42,616 nt of DNA from Deltaproteobacteria bacterium. GTDB taxonomy: Bacteria > Desulfobacterota > Syntrophia > Syntrophales > UBA2192. Positions 10,301-18,164 of this stretch are shown here, piece after piece. How positions within the stretch are numbered: the first letter of the stretch is position 1; every line of letters begins with the position of its first letter. A program made the position numbers and the translations under genes. The stretch is taken from the NCBI GenBank assembly GCA_012728915.1, contig JAAYEC010000040.1, forward strand, positions 1 through 42,616, written 5' to 3'. The notes under the pieces are model-generated. The model saw only the letters and a program-made list of their open reading frames with translations, was not told where the DNA came from and made no database searches.

Positions 10301-13108
10301 CTCCTGTCTATTACGGACATCGCCAACCTGGGTCTCGTCCGCAGCCTGGTGCAGGCCCACAGCTACTGGCGGCAGAAGGGGGTCGAGGCGGATCTGGTGA
10401 TCTGGTCCGAGGCCTATGCGGGCTACCGCCAGGATCTGCTCGACGCCATTATTGGCCTCGTGCAGGCAGGCACCGAAAGCAAGCTCCTCGACCAGCCTGG
10501 GGGTATCTTCGTGCGCAACATCGACCAGGTGCCCGAAGATGACCGGATCCTTTTCCAGGCCGTCGCCCGGCTCGTGTTCAGCGACCGATACGGGGCCCTG
10601 GAAGAACAAATCGACCGACGCGTCGTGCCCGAAGCGGACATTCCCGAACTGGCGTCCGAACGCCAACAGGAGACTTCCGAACCTCTGCCTTCCCTGACCT
10701 CCCGGGAATTGGAATTCTTCAACGGCCTCGGCGGATTCACCCGCGACGGTCGCGAGTACATCATCCAGTTGAAGCCCGGTCAGAGCACCCCCGCCCCCTG
10801 GGTCAATATCCTCGCCAATCCGTTTTTCGGAACCATCATCAGCGAGTCGGGCAGCGCATCGAGCTGGAGTGAAAATGCGCACCAGTTCCGCCTGACGCCG
10901 TGGCACAACGACCCCGTCGAAAATCCGAGCGGCGAAGCGTTTTATATCCGGGACGAGGAAACCGGCCTCTTCTGGTCCCCCATGCCCGCCCGCGCGTCCG
11001 CCGAGGCGTTCTGCGTCTGCCGACACGGGCACGGCTACACCGTCTTCGAACAGACTCATGCGGGGCTGTCCTCTGAAACAACCGTCTATGTTGCCATCGA
11101 CGACCCGCTCAAGTTCACGGCCATCACCCTGCGCAACACAACGGGCCGTACACGGCGCGTATCCATCACAGGCTACTGCGAATGGGTGCTGGGCGAGCAC
11201 CGCGACCACAGTGCGATGCACGTGGTCACACGTCTTGATCCACAAAGCGGCGCCATCTTCGCCCAGAACGCCTTCAGCCTGGATTTTGCCGACCGCATCG
11301 CTTTTTTTCATTGCAGCGGCGAGGATCGCACCCTGACCGCCGACCGCACTGAATTCATCGGCCGCAACGGCTCGCTCGCCGACCCCGCCGCGCTCCGGCG
11401 AGAACACCTTTCCAATCGCGTCGGCGCCGGGCTGGACCCCTGCGCCGCCATCCAAACCTGGTTTGAAATCCAGCCCGGCGACCAGATCCAGGTCGTGTTC
11501 TGTCTCGGGGCCGCGCAGACCGAGGACGAAGCTCGCGCCCGGCTCCGTCACCAGGCCGGCACGAGCGGCGCCCGCCAGGCGTTGGAGAAAGTGTGGGACT
11601 TTTGGCAGCGCCAACTCGGCGGCGTCTACGTCGAAACACCCGATGCCTCCGTCAATTTCCTCGTCAATCACTGGCTGCTCTATCAGATCCTCTCCTCGCG
11701 CTTCTGGGGACGCACCGGCTTCTACCAGTCCAGCGGCGCCTACGGTTTCCGCGACCAGTTGCAGGACTCCCTGGCTTTCCTCCGCGAATGCCCGTGGCTG
11801 ACACGCGAGCACCTGCTGCTGAGCGCCTCCCGCCAGTTTCAGGAGGGCGACGTGCAGCACTGGTGGCATCCGCCCGTCGGCCGTGGCGTGCGCACCCGCA
11901 TCTCCGACGACCTGCTCTGGCTGCCTTTAGTCCTGTGCCGCTATGTCGCCGTCACGGGCGACACAGGCATCCTTGATGAAACGCGCCCCTTTCTCGATAC
12001 CCGTCCTCCCGCGGAAAACGAGGAATCCGTCTATGACCTGCCCCGCGTTACCGAGGAAATTGCCTCGCTTTACGAACACGCCGCGCGGGCCATCCGCCAT
12101 GCCCTGCGCTTCGGCACTCACGGACTGCCCCTGATCGGCTCGGGTGACTGGAACGACGGCATGAACCGCGTCGGAAATGAAGGGCGCGGGGAAAGTGTCT
12201 GGCTGGGCTTTTTTCTGCTTCAGGTCCTGCGCGAGTTCGGCCCACTCGCCGCCCGCCACGGCGACAGACCATTCGCGGCCCTCTGTGAACAAGAAGCGCA
12301 AAAGCTGGCGGCCCGCATCGACCGTCATGCCTGGGACGGCCAATGGTATCTGCGCGCCTTCTTCGACGACGGGACCCCGCTTGGCTCCGCTCAAAACCCC
12401 GAATGTCAAATCGATTCCATCCCGCAAAGCTGGGCCGTACTGGGAGGCGCCACCGATCCCCAACGTGCCCGCACCGCCATGCAATCAGTACTGGACCGCC
12501 TTGTGGATCGCGAGCATCGCCTCGTCCGGCTCTTCGATCCGCCCTTTGACAGCGCGCCCTGGGATCCCGGCTATATCAAGGGCTATCTCCCCGGTGTGCG
12601 CGAAAACGGCGGACAGTACACCCATGCCGCGGTGTGGACCGCCATGGCCTTTGCGGCCCTTAGGCAGGGCGATGTCGCCTGGGAAATCTTCCAATACCTC
12701 AACCCTGTCCGCCACGGAGACACCCCGGAGCACGTCAGGACCTACAAATTGGAACCATACGTCCTCGCTGCCGATCTCTACACGATCAAGGGCCGCGAAG
12801 GCGAAGGCGGCTGGAGCTGGTACACGGGTTCCGCTGCCTGGCTCTACCGACTGCTCGTCAAAGACCTCCTCGGCATAGGCCTTGAAACCAATACCCTCTC
12901 CTTCAGCCCACTTATCCCCGCCGGCTGGACGGGGTTCAAGCTCACCTACCGCTACCGCAATACCTTTTACCACATCGAGTTTAAAAAAACGGGCGATGCA
13001 ACGTGGAACACCCGCCGGGTTTGGGTGGACGGTGTCGAGCAGCCCGATCGGAAAATCCATCTCGTGGACGACGGCCGCAAACGCCATGCCCTCGTCGAAC
13101 TCGGTTGA
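4379..13108 (+). CDS. ndvB: Cyclic beta-1,2-glucan synthase (NdvB/ChvB family)
   Basis: A very large inner-membrane enzyme (2909 residues from this start; ChvB/NdvB are about 2830-2870) that makes and cyclises beta-1,2-glucan from UDP-glucose. Visible modules in order: a soluble N-terminal region; membrane segments near residues 415-475; a GT84-type glycosyltransferase domain (about 490-800) with TLDTDTQLPPG and a RRHRWVRGDWQ motif; more membrane segments near 825-870 and 950-990; a glycoamylase-like cyclisation domain (about 1090-1490, WYNIPTLKPLHP and GISESGYNQLDSSQAY); two beta-rich GH94-associated domains; and a C-terminal GH94 phosphorylase module with GSGDWNDGMNRVG near 2585, which sets chain length in known homologues. 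The start at 4379 has a GGAGGTGA site; an in-frame ATG at 4304 is the alternative. It has its own promoter, and no export partner such as NdvA/ChvA is adjacent. It is flanked by gaps and a pseudogene, so acquisition by transfer is possible. Confidence 0.93.
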   Translation: MPWWARFRSRSDRTPFPELPGHEELTQRAELFGVIQLENHARFLASKHECESVRGSELLLRQLSKNEVGIRRCHRTIAESVRQRHRISPAAEWLLDNFHLIQEQIELAQAHLSPGYSRGLPRLTTGPRRGFPRIYDIVLEVVRHTDGQVGHENLSLFIRAYQETHPLTLGELWAVPIMLRLSLIEKLHLVTQRIAWRSSQRDEALHWADRFLKKVETNPRMFVTTLGDFVRAAPPLTSPFISELVANIDGVNPTLGLALNWLEQELSEHGQTIDLVLQNENQAQAADLVTISNCITSVRTMAAIDWADFVEAASVIEAVLRRDPAGVYPQMDFRTRNRYRTLVEKLARYGRKSEPDVAEAAVMLAAERRQANADRHESHVGYFLLDTGRSELETRIGCRLPLHRRFSRCLGRHPLAFYLTAAVVMTLVMAAVPAASLRGAGPGWAVTLWVAAALLVASRPAIALINWVSTLLVPSRFLPSVDFAKGIPPEHRTIVVVPTMLGSPTEGMHLLEDLEIRYLGNKSPNLLFALLTDFLDADAEELSNDRESVEATVKGIRRLNARHARKGDPIFFLLHRPRRWNPEERKWMGHERKRGKLEDFNRLVVEGRTEAFSVIEGDPELLRSVRYAITLDTDTQLPPGSAVQLAGAMAHLLNRPHLDSVRRMVTRGYAVLQPRIAVSLTSARQSLFALLLAGEVGIDPYTREVASVYPDFFGRGQFIGKGIYDIHTFHAATGGRFPDNLILSHDLIEGCHARCGFISNVELVENEPSRVVADTRRRHRWVRGDWQIAGWLFPRIPGPDGRRVRNPLDGLSRWMIFDNLRRSLVPAALFLTLVSAGYAWTASATGRIAVLLGVYFLPSALRTLRAFLLKGKPVPLPVHLRAVTAKEGRQWGLELLELAFTPYHGWVYLDAVVRVFWRMRSRRRLLEWKTASHSERTAGTSVGDVIREMWSAPALAAACAAPALAGIEPANPLLLALAGLWLVSPGIAWFVSRTRTPRVLPLDAVQAAFIRRLARRTWAYFDHFTGEASHWLPPDNFQEIPAPAVAPRTSPTNIGMGLVSGLAACDFGYLSPGRFLFHTARTMDTLERMERYRGHFYNWYNIPTLKPLHPLYISSVDSGNLAAMLIVVREGLREMMRGPFLPARWREGLEDAAGILLMEIESARKRPECPVSPDVFPAAADRIRERIEAVRAVPPSLRDIQRELETFRAGLEGLAGALAPDESLSFWCEALQRQCTDFVDEIRYFAPWTCAELPYSPAAEDAGADASLWKELQQETGTSLPLDALATLLRRWEPRLTQRPAGDPSQRWIEWLTLASSRASQRITELGAVAERCTEFSEYDLDFLYDADRHQLSIGYNLDAHSRDPGFYDLLASESRLGSYVGVARGQLPLEHWFHLGRRLAPGGGPPVLTSWSGSMFEYLMPMLVMPVYDGTLLDVTCRSAVHRQISYGRQTGVPWGISESGYNQLDSSQAYQYRAFGVPMLGMKRGLADDLVIAPYASALALMVEPVKAVRNLRRLVDAGAVGRFGLYEAVDHTPARVPAGEPFAIVRTWMAHHNGMCLLAFGHLLHGQPMQRRFMTDLRLKSAARLLQERVPLARPRIHPTVAMGETAGLPVGETFESISRSYDTPDTPVPDVHLLSNGRYHVMITNGGGGVSRWQGLNLTRWREDSAQDVHGFFFYLQEVGTGKTWSPTARPLVADFDRYEAVFAQGGAEFQSVSQQFQSQLKVVVCPEDDMELRQLTLTNLSRRARTIEITSYAEPVMLAGRAEAAHPAFHKLFVTASTVRDKAALLFTRRPSSAGEHPPWMFHFLGVAGGLILRGPSYETDRAAFIGRNRSVRNPAALDLPGPLPDRTGFTSDPAAAIRYRVRIEPGRSIQLNAFLGVAATREAAEIYVDRCRDPRMAERVFSLAWTRSQVFLHQLRIRETDAQNYARLAGSLFFAGPHRRGRASIIAANRKNQAALWSYGISGDRPIVLLSITDIANLGLVRSLVQAHSYWRQKGVEADLVIWSEAYAGYRQDLLDAIIGLVQAGTESKLLDQPGGIFVRNIDQVPEDDRILFQAVARLVFSDRYGALEEQIDRRVVPEADIPELASERQQETSEPLPSLTSRELEFFNGLGGFTRDGREYIIQLKPGQSTPAPWVNILANPFFGTIISESGSASSWSENAHQFRLTPWHNDPVENPSGEAFYIRDEETGLFWSPMPARASAEAFCVCRHGHGYTVFEQTHAGLSSETTVYVAIDDPLKFTAITLRNTTGRTRRVSITGYCEWVLGEHRDHSAMHVVTRLDPQSGAIFAQNAFSLDFADRIAFFHCSGEDRTLTADRTEFIGRNGSLADPAALRREHLSNRVGAGLDPCAAIQTWFEIQPGDQIQVVFCLGAAQTEDEARARLRHQAGTSGARQALEKVWDFWQRQLGGVYVETPDASVNFLVNHWLLYQILSSRFWGRTGFYQSSGAYGFRDQLQDSLAFLRECPWLTREHLLLSASRQFQEGDVQHWWHPPVGRGVRTRISDDLLWLPLVLCRYVAVTGDTGILDETRPFLDTRPPAENEESVYDLPRVTEEIASLYEHAARAIRHALRFGTHGLPLIGSGDWNDGMNRVGNEGRGESVWLGFFLLQVLREFGPLAARHGDRPFAALCEQEAQKLAARIDRHAWDGQWYLRAFFDDGTPLGSAQNPECQIDSIPQSWAVLGGATDPQRARTAMQSVLDRLVDREHRLVRLFDPPFDSAPWDPGYIKGYLPGVRENGGQYTHAAVWTAMAFAALRQGDVAWEIFQYLNPVRHGDTPEHVRTYKLEPYVLAADLYTIKGREGEGGWSWYTGSAAWLYRLLVKDLLGIGLETNTLSFSPLIPAGWTGFKLTYRYRNTFYHIEFKKTGDATWNTRRVWVDGVEQPDRKIHLVDDGRKRHALVELG

Positions 13109-13821
13109 AATCTTTCCGATGGCTCGATGCTACGGCTCGGGCCTCCACGCAAGATTCCCGGTCAAAAGGGCGTGTCCTGCACGGAGGAGGATTGGGTCGA
13201 TCAAGGAGCCACTGCCCACCCGAGGCCTGATGATTGGGTGATCAGAGGGCTGGACATGGCGAAAGAACACAAACGGTTGCCGGCCGGGATATCAGGCTCT
13301 ACCGCCATCTGGCCGACTTGTACCCGGTCTTCATTGACTCTGTCCGGCGCAAGGGAAACCCGCTCCCCGAGGTCAGAACGAGCTTCGAGAATGACTGCCC
13401 GGCCATAGGCCGGGTTCCGGATGTCTTGGTTGCAATCGAGAGAAGCGGTTTTCTCGCTCATCGGGCATTTCATCCTGCCGGACGAGGCTTGGTGGGGTGT
13501 TTTCTACGCATCGATGGAGATTCACATAGGGGAAGGGAGCCGAAAATAGGCGAACGATAACGAAGCGCTGGCCGTGCATGTTCCCCCCGCGCGGGAGCCC
13601 GGGATGCACCGGAAGTATTCAGGCTGCTGCGCTTACGAGTTCTTTGTGGTGCGCCGGAGGGGCTGAATGGACCGCTATCCCCGTGAGGTACGTTATAAGA
13701 ACTGTGGCCGTACACCCTGGGCGGAGAGGCATGCACGGAAAATGTATGGACGAGGGTCTACAGGTTTTCAGTTACCGCCGGGCAATGCTTTTTTAGCATA
13801 GTAACGTGTGCCCTGTCCGGG
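13109..13821. other. Gene-poor spacer after the glucan synthase
   Basis: Apart from the degraded methyltransferase fragment described separately, this 700-base stretch has no supported gene. Short open frames on both strands lack ribosome sites and recognisable sequence. A weak hairpin ATGCT/AGCAT around an A-run lies near 13787-13801 and does not look like a strong terminator. Confidence 0.5.
13234..13549 (+). pseudogene. Remnant of a class I SAM-dependent methyltransferase
   Basis: Reading from about 13360 gives LPEVRTSFENDCPAI, then VLVAIERSGF. After a one-base shift in the T-run at 13449-13452 the sequence continues as SLIGHFILPDEAWWGVFYA and ends at TAG 13547-13549. This resembles the C-terminal part of small SAM methyltransferases, where a YPAI-like segment, an 'AIE-x-GF' helix and a 'HF-LP-AWW--FY-PLE' segment occur in this order. 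The N-terminal Rossmann half with the SAM-binding glycine motif is not found upstream, so the gene is both truncated and frameshifted. The 5' boundary is uncertain. A single sequencing error could explain the shift but not the missing half. Confidence 0.55.
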
Positions 13822-14727
13822 TCAAAAGGTGTTCCATTCGCACCGGCACATGGGGGCGAACCCCCTTTCCTGCATGATCAGGTCGAGGTGCACGAGGCCC
13901 ATGGCCGTCACGTCGCGGTCGGTCTCGCCCAGGTCGCTCACGTGATTCAGGGTGATCAGGTAGCGCTTGCAGGAATCGCAGGTGAAGGCCGTCTCCTGCC
14001 GCCTGTCGTCCACGTAGAAGTAGTCGATCCCGCTGGGGCTTTCCAGTCCGCAGCCGGGGCAGATCATCCGGGTGAATCGCCACTCGTGGCCGCACCGCGA
14101 GCAGTGCAGCCAGCGCTCCGTGATCTTCTCGCGGATGACGGAGAGGGTCGGGCTGGCGCCGCAGATGGGGCAGGTCCCACGGTCCCAGCCCGTTTTTTCG
14201 ACGTCCCCGCCGATGCCGGCGGACCGGGCCCGGAGGATGATTCCCGCCACGGCGCCCAGCAGGAGCGCGACGGCCTGGGGCTTGATGTGCGTTTCCGCCG
14301 TCCATCGGTCGAGGGCCGCTCCCACGCTGTCCGGGTAGTCCGCAAAGGCATCGAAGAGCCGGATCTTGCCCGCCTCGATCGCCCCCGCGAGCGTCGCCGC
14401 GTCCTCCGCGAGAGCCGGAAACCCTTCCCGGACCGCCCCGGCCACCGCAAGGCCGACCGCTTTCCAGGGGTCGTCTTCGAAGAAGAAAGGAGTCTGTCCG
14501 ATGCAGGGGATTCCCCGGCGGAGTTTCTCCCCGTCGATCCTCGCGCGGTCCGCGGGCTTCAGCTTCAACTCCCCGATCAGGCGCTCCCGGACGACAAGGA
14601 GAGGCTTGAAGGCCGTGAGGAGTTCGCGGCTGTGCGGGTTCTTTCCGATGGCATCCTCGATCAGGCCCTCCACGCGGGACGGCTTGCGCTCCGTTTTCCT
14701 GGCCATGGGTTCGCTCCCGGCCGGCAT
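13822..14727 (-). CDS. fdhE: Formate dehydrogenase accessory protein FdhE
   Basis: FdhE is a rubredoxin-like cytoplasmic factor needed for maturation of formate dehydrogenases; it interacts with the catalytic subunit. The 301-residue protein shows the family's C-terminal set of four CxxC pairs: CPICG, CSRCGHEW, CPGCG and CDSC (roughly residues 190-270). The length matches the family. It begins 19 bases after the stop of the upstream selenocysteine fdhA on the same strand and is almost certainly co-transcribed with it. The ATG at 14727 has a GAGAGGG stretch upstream; an ATG seven codons later (14706) with GGGAG upstream is an equally possible start. It may also serve the fdnGH enzyme elsewhere in the window. 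Confidence 0.9.
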   Translation of the reverse strand: MPAGSEPMARKTERKPSRVEGLIEDAIGKNPHSRELLTAFKPLLVVRERLIGELKLKPADRARIDGEKLRRGIPCIGQTPFFFEDDPWKAVGLAVAGAVREGFPALAEDAATLAGAIEAGKIRLFDAFADYPDSVGAALDRWTAETHIKPQAVALLLGAVAGIILRARSAGIGGDVEKTGWDRGTCPICGASPTLSVIREKITERWLHCSRCGHEWRFTRMICPGCGLESPSGIDYFYVDDRRQETAFTCDSCKRYLITLNHVSDLGETDRDVTAMGLVHLDLIMQERGFAPMCRCEWNTF

Positions 14728-14746
14728 GATCCGGCCCTCTCTGATC

Positions 14747-17437
14747 TCACGCCCTCTCGATCCGCACGGCGCAGGCCTTGTACTCGGCCGTCAGCGAAAC
14801 CGGATCGAAGGCCGGATTCGTCAGCCAGTTGGCGCAGGCCTCGCGGAAGTGAAAGGCCATCCACACGACCCCCCTGGGGATGCGGTCCGACACGTTGGCC
14901 CTGACCTTCACTTCGCCCCGCCGCGAGGCGACCCGGATCATCTCGCCGTGCCCGATGCCGAGCTCCGCGGCGTCGAAGGGCGAGATGTCCGCCGTCTCCT
15001 CGCCCAGCAGGTCGTTGAGGCCGGCGGCGCGCCCCGTCTGGGTCCGTGTGTGGTAGTGGTAGAGCCTTCGCCCGGTGCTGAGCACGAGCGGGTAGTCGCT
15101 GTCGGGGACTTCCGCCGGCGGGGTCCAGTCCACGGGGGTCAGCGTTCCCATTCCGGCGGTAAAGCGGTGCTTGTGCAGGGTGGGTGTCCCGGGGTGCTCC
15201 TCGTTGGGGCAGGGCCACTGAAGTCCGTTGCCGCGGATACGGTTGTACTTGACCCCCGCCATCGAGGGGGCGAGCACGGAAACCTCGTTGTCCCAGATCT
15301 CGCGGGCACTCTTCGAGGGCCACTTGTGGCCCATCCGTCTGGCGATCTCCCGGAAGATCCACCAGTTCGGCTTTGCCTCCCCGGGCGGGGGGCTCGCGGT
15401 CCGGACCCGGCTGATGCGGCGCTCGCTGTTGGAGAACGTGCCGTCATTTTCGCTCCAGGCGGCGGCGGGAAAGATCACGTGGGCAAACCGCGTTGTCTCC
15501 GTCGGGAAGATGTCGTTGCAGACGATGAACTCGGCCGATGCCAGGCAATGCTCGACGTGCCGGATGTCCGGTTCCGTGTTGGCCAGGTTCTCGCCGAAGA
15601 TGTAGAATGCCTTGACCTTGCCGTTCCCGAGGCCGTCGATCATCTGGGGAATCATCAGACCCGGCTTGTCCGGCAGGGACGTCACGCCCCAGGCCTTCTC
15701 GAACTTGGCCCGCACCTCGGCGTTGTCGACACGCTGGTAGCCCGGGAACACGTTCGGCAGGGCTCCCATGTCGCAGGCCCCCTGCACGTTGTTCTGCCCC
15801 CTGAGGGGATTGACGCCGCCGCACTCGAAACCGACGTTCCCGAGGAGCATCTGGAGGTTCGCGCAGGACAGGACGTTGTTCACCCCGCTGGTGTGCTCGG
15901 TGATGCCGAGCGTGTACATCAGCATGGCGGGCTTGACCGATGCCAGGCGCCGGGCCAGGGTCCGGATCGTCTCCGCGTCCACCCCGCTGATCTCGGCCGC
16001 CCGCTCGGGCGGATAGTCGAGAACCTTGGCCTTGAGTTCCTCAAAGCCGTTGCATCGGGACTGCACGTACTCCCTGTCGTAGAGGCCTTCCGTGATGAGG
16101 ACGTTCATGAGGCCGTTGAGGAAGGCCACGTCGCTTCCCACCCGGATGGGGAGGTGCATCTCCGCCATGTCGGCCAGCGCCGTCCGGCGGGGGTCCGCGA
16201 CGAACAGCGCGGCCCCGGCCAATACGGCCTGCTTCACGAAGGAGGCCGCCACGGGGTGCGCCTCGGTCATGTTGGAACCGATCACGAAGATCATCCTGGC
16301 CTTCGCGAAATCGGCGAAGGAATTCGTCATGGCGCCCGAACCGAAGGATTTCGCCAGACCGGCGACGGTGGGGGCGTGTCAGGTCCGCGCGCAGTGATCG
16401 ATGTTGTTCGTCTTGAACACCGCCCGGAAGAGTTTTTGCATCTGGTAGGAGTCCTCGTTGATGCTGCGGGCGCAGCTGACGCCGGCCACGGCGTCCGGGC
16501 CGTCCCTGTCGATGATCTCCTTGAACTTCGCCGTGACGAGGTCGAGCGCCTCGTCCCAGGAGGCCTCCCGGAACCGGCCGTTTTCACGGATCAGCGGCGT
16601 CTTGAGCCGATCCTCCGAGTAGAGGAAGTCATAACCGAAGCGGCCCTTCACGCAGAGCCGCCCGTCGTTGGGGGCGGCGCCCTCGACGGCGGTGACCTTC
16701 ACGATCCGGTCCTCCTTGACGTGCAGCCACATCTGGCAGCCGACGCCGCAGTAGGGGCAGGTCGTCCGGATCCGCTTCGTCTCCCAGGGCCGGCCCTGTC
16801 CCCTGAGTTTTTTCTCCGTCAGGGCCCCCGTGGGGCAGACCTCCACGCACTGGCCGCAAAAGACGCAGTCGCTTTCGTGGTAGGGCCTGTCGCCGCCCGT
16901 GACGATCTTGCTGTCCTTGCCCCGGTAGCCCTGGCTGATGGCCCGGTTTACGACGATCTGGTTGCAGGCCTGCACGCAGCGGCCGCAGAGGATGCAGCGG
17001 CTGAAGTCGCGGACGATGAAGGGGTTTTCCTGCTCGGTGGGATAGATGTGCTCGCTGCGGGGAAAGGAGCTCCCGTCCACGCCGTACCGGTAGGCCAGTT
17101 CCTGGAGCCCGCAGTCCCCGTTGGCCTCGCACAGGATGCAGTCATGGCGTCCCGCCGCCAGGAGCAGCTCCGTGTTCAGCTTGCGGGCCTGGTGAACCCG
17201 CGGGGTGTCCGTGAAGACCTCCATCGCCGGCGCAACCGGGGTGGAGCAGGCGGCCATCAGCGATCGGGCGCCCGTGACCTCGACCAGGCAGATCCGGCAG
17301 GCGCCTGACGGCGCAAGACCCTTCAGGTAGCAGAGGGTCGGGATCTCGACTCCGTTGTCGCGGGCCGCATCGAGGATGGATTGTCCCAGTTTGAACGGGA
17401 CCGATCTGCCGTTCAAAATGAAGGTTGCACCGGACAT
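14747..17437 (-). CDS. fdhA: Formate dehydrogenase catalytic subunit, NuoG-like N-terminus, selenocysteine-containing
   Basis: A cytoplasmic-type formate dehydrogenase of 896 residues when the in-frame TGA (16381-16379, codon 353, context DHCART-U-HAPTVAGLAKSFG) is read as selenocysteine. Domains in order: a [2Fe-2S] ferredoxin domain (C36, C47, C50, C64); a His-Cys cluster site (H98, C100, C103, C109); two [4Fe-4S] motifs (C148-C158 and C191-C201); a molybdopterin-oxidoreductase [4Fe-4S] motif CPYCGVGC at 227-234; and the large Mo/W-pterin domain. There is no signal peptide. The start at 17437 is chosen for an AAAGGAG site seven bases upstream; the frame extends 14 codons further without such a site. 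This architecture normally pairs with NuoE/NuoF-like or HydB-like subunits for NAD or ferredoxin coupling, but none is adjacent; only fdhE follows. The electron partner is therefore unknown. Confidence 0.94.
16351..16381 (-). promoter_or_regulatory. Selenocysteine codon and SECIS hairpin of fdhA
   Basis: The TGA at 16381-16379 is followed after 13 bases by a hairpin with arms TCGCC (16365-16361) and GGCGA (16355-16351) and the loop GGTCT. GGUCU is the same apical loop as in the well-studied E. coli fdhF SECIS. This strongly supports readthrough as selenocysteine. Confidence 0.85.
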
Positions 17438-17515
17438 GACAGACTCCTTTGTCGACGGATTGTATTCCCGGGGGTTCACGGCATGATGATATCAAAAGTG
17501 GCATATGCCGAAAAT

Positions 17516-17544
17516 GGCTTAATACAGTACAGGCGTCCTGTCAA
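17516..17544 (-). promoter_or_regulatory. Promoter of fdhA-fdhE with an overlapping dyad
   Basis: TTGACA (17544-17539) and a weak TAAGCC (17521-17516) are 17 bases apart. A dyad ACAGG-ACG-CCTGT (17541-17529) overlaps the -35 and the spacer. The TTGACAGG...CGCCTGT arrangement resembles the upstream regions of nikR and the TonB receptor in this window. The -10 is poor, so activation or another -10 is possible. Confidence 0.4.
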
Positions 17545-17743
17545 TATCCTTTTGCGATCGCCGTGGACGCTCTGCCGGGACAATGGCGTCTTCTCATGTG
17601 CTATTTAAAACTTATGCTTGATGAAGGCCTTTGGAATTGGTAGGTTGGGCTCAATCCCGGGTTGGCGGGCCCGTCTTTTCCCTGAAGGAGGGCTTTGAAG
17701 GACGAGGCCGAAAAACCCGCTCGAAAATCCGAGGGCCGCCGCC

Positions 17744-18073
17744 ATGAAAATTCAATACAAGGTTTGGCTCGAGAAGGACGGGAAGGTCATTTTCGGAAAA
17801 GGCCGGGAGGAGATGTTCCGGGCGATCCAGGAATGCAAGAGCCTTCAGTCGGCGGCAAAGGAGCTGAAGATGTCCTATCGGGCCGCCTGGGGGCGGCTCA
17901 AGGCCTCCGAGGAACGTCTGGGGATCAAGCTCGTAGAGAACGACGGGGCAAAAAAAGGGCTCCGTCTGACAGCCGAGGCCAGGAGGCTGCTGGAGCAGTA
18001 CGAACAGTTCGAAAAGGATTTGAACGAGTTTCTCCGGAGGAAAACAAAGGCCTTCGGGTGGGACAGGGACTGA
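17744..18073 (+). CDS. ModE-type winged-helix DNA-binding protein, single domain
   Basis: A 109-residue protein resembling the N-terminal DNA-binding domain of molybdate regulator ModE (LysR-like winged helix). The helix-turn-helix spans about residues 22-50 (FRAIQECKSLQSAAKELKMS, then YRAAWGRLK), followed by a wing reaching 'LTAEARRLL' and a charged coiled tail. The C-terminal molybdate-binding (Mop/TOBE) domains of full ModE are absent, so it cannot sense oxyanions by the usual route. It is divergent from the Mo/W enzyme operon fdhA-fdhE, and the 300-base region between them holds the fdhA promoter, which makes that operon a plausible target. This is inference from position. Confidence 0.8.
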   Translation: MKIQYKVWLEKDGKVIFGKGREEMFRAIQECKSLQSAAKELKMSYRAAWGRLKASEERLGIKLVENDGAKKGLRLTAEARRLLEQYEQFEKDLNEFLRRKTKAFGWDRD

Positions 18074-18164
18074 ACCCCCGGCCCCGAGACGTTCCGAAAC
18101 CTTTCCTGCCAGGCAATCCCCTCATCCGGTCAACCCCCGGGAAGATCCGATTGCGGGCCGTCCG

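Noticed and set aside
9947-11869. A 640-codon open frame antisense to the glucan synthase
   Set aside because: It lies fully inside conserved GH94-associated domains of the real gene and shows no family features.
14366-17308. A 980-codon open frame on the plus strand opposite fdhA and fdhE
   Set aside because: It runs antisense through two well-identified genes and has low-complexity Gly/Arg/Val composition typical of shadows.
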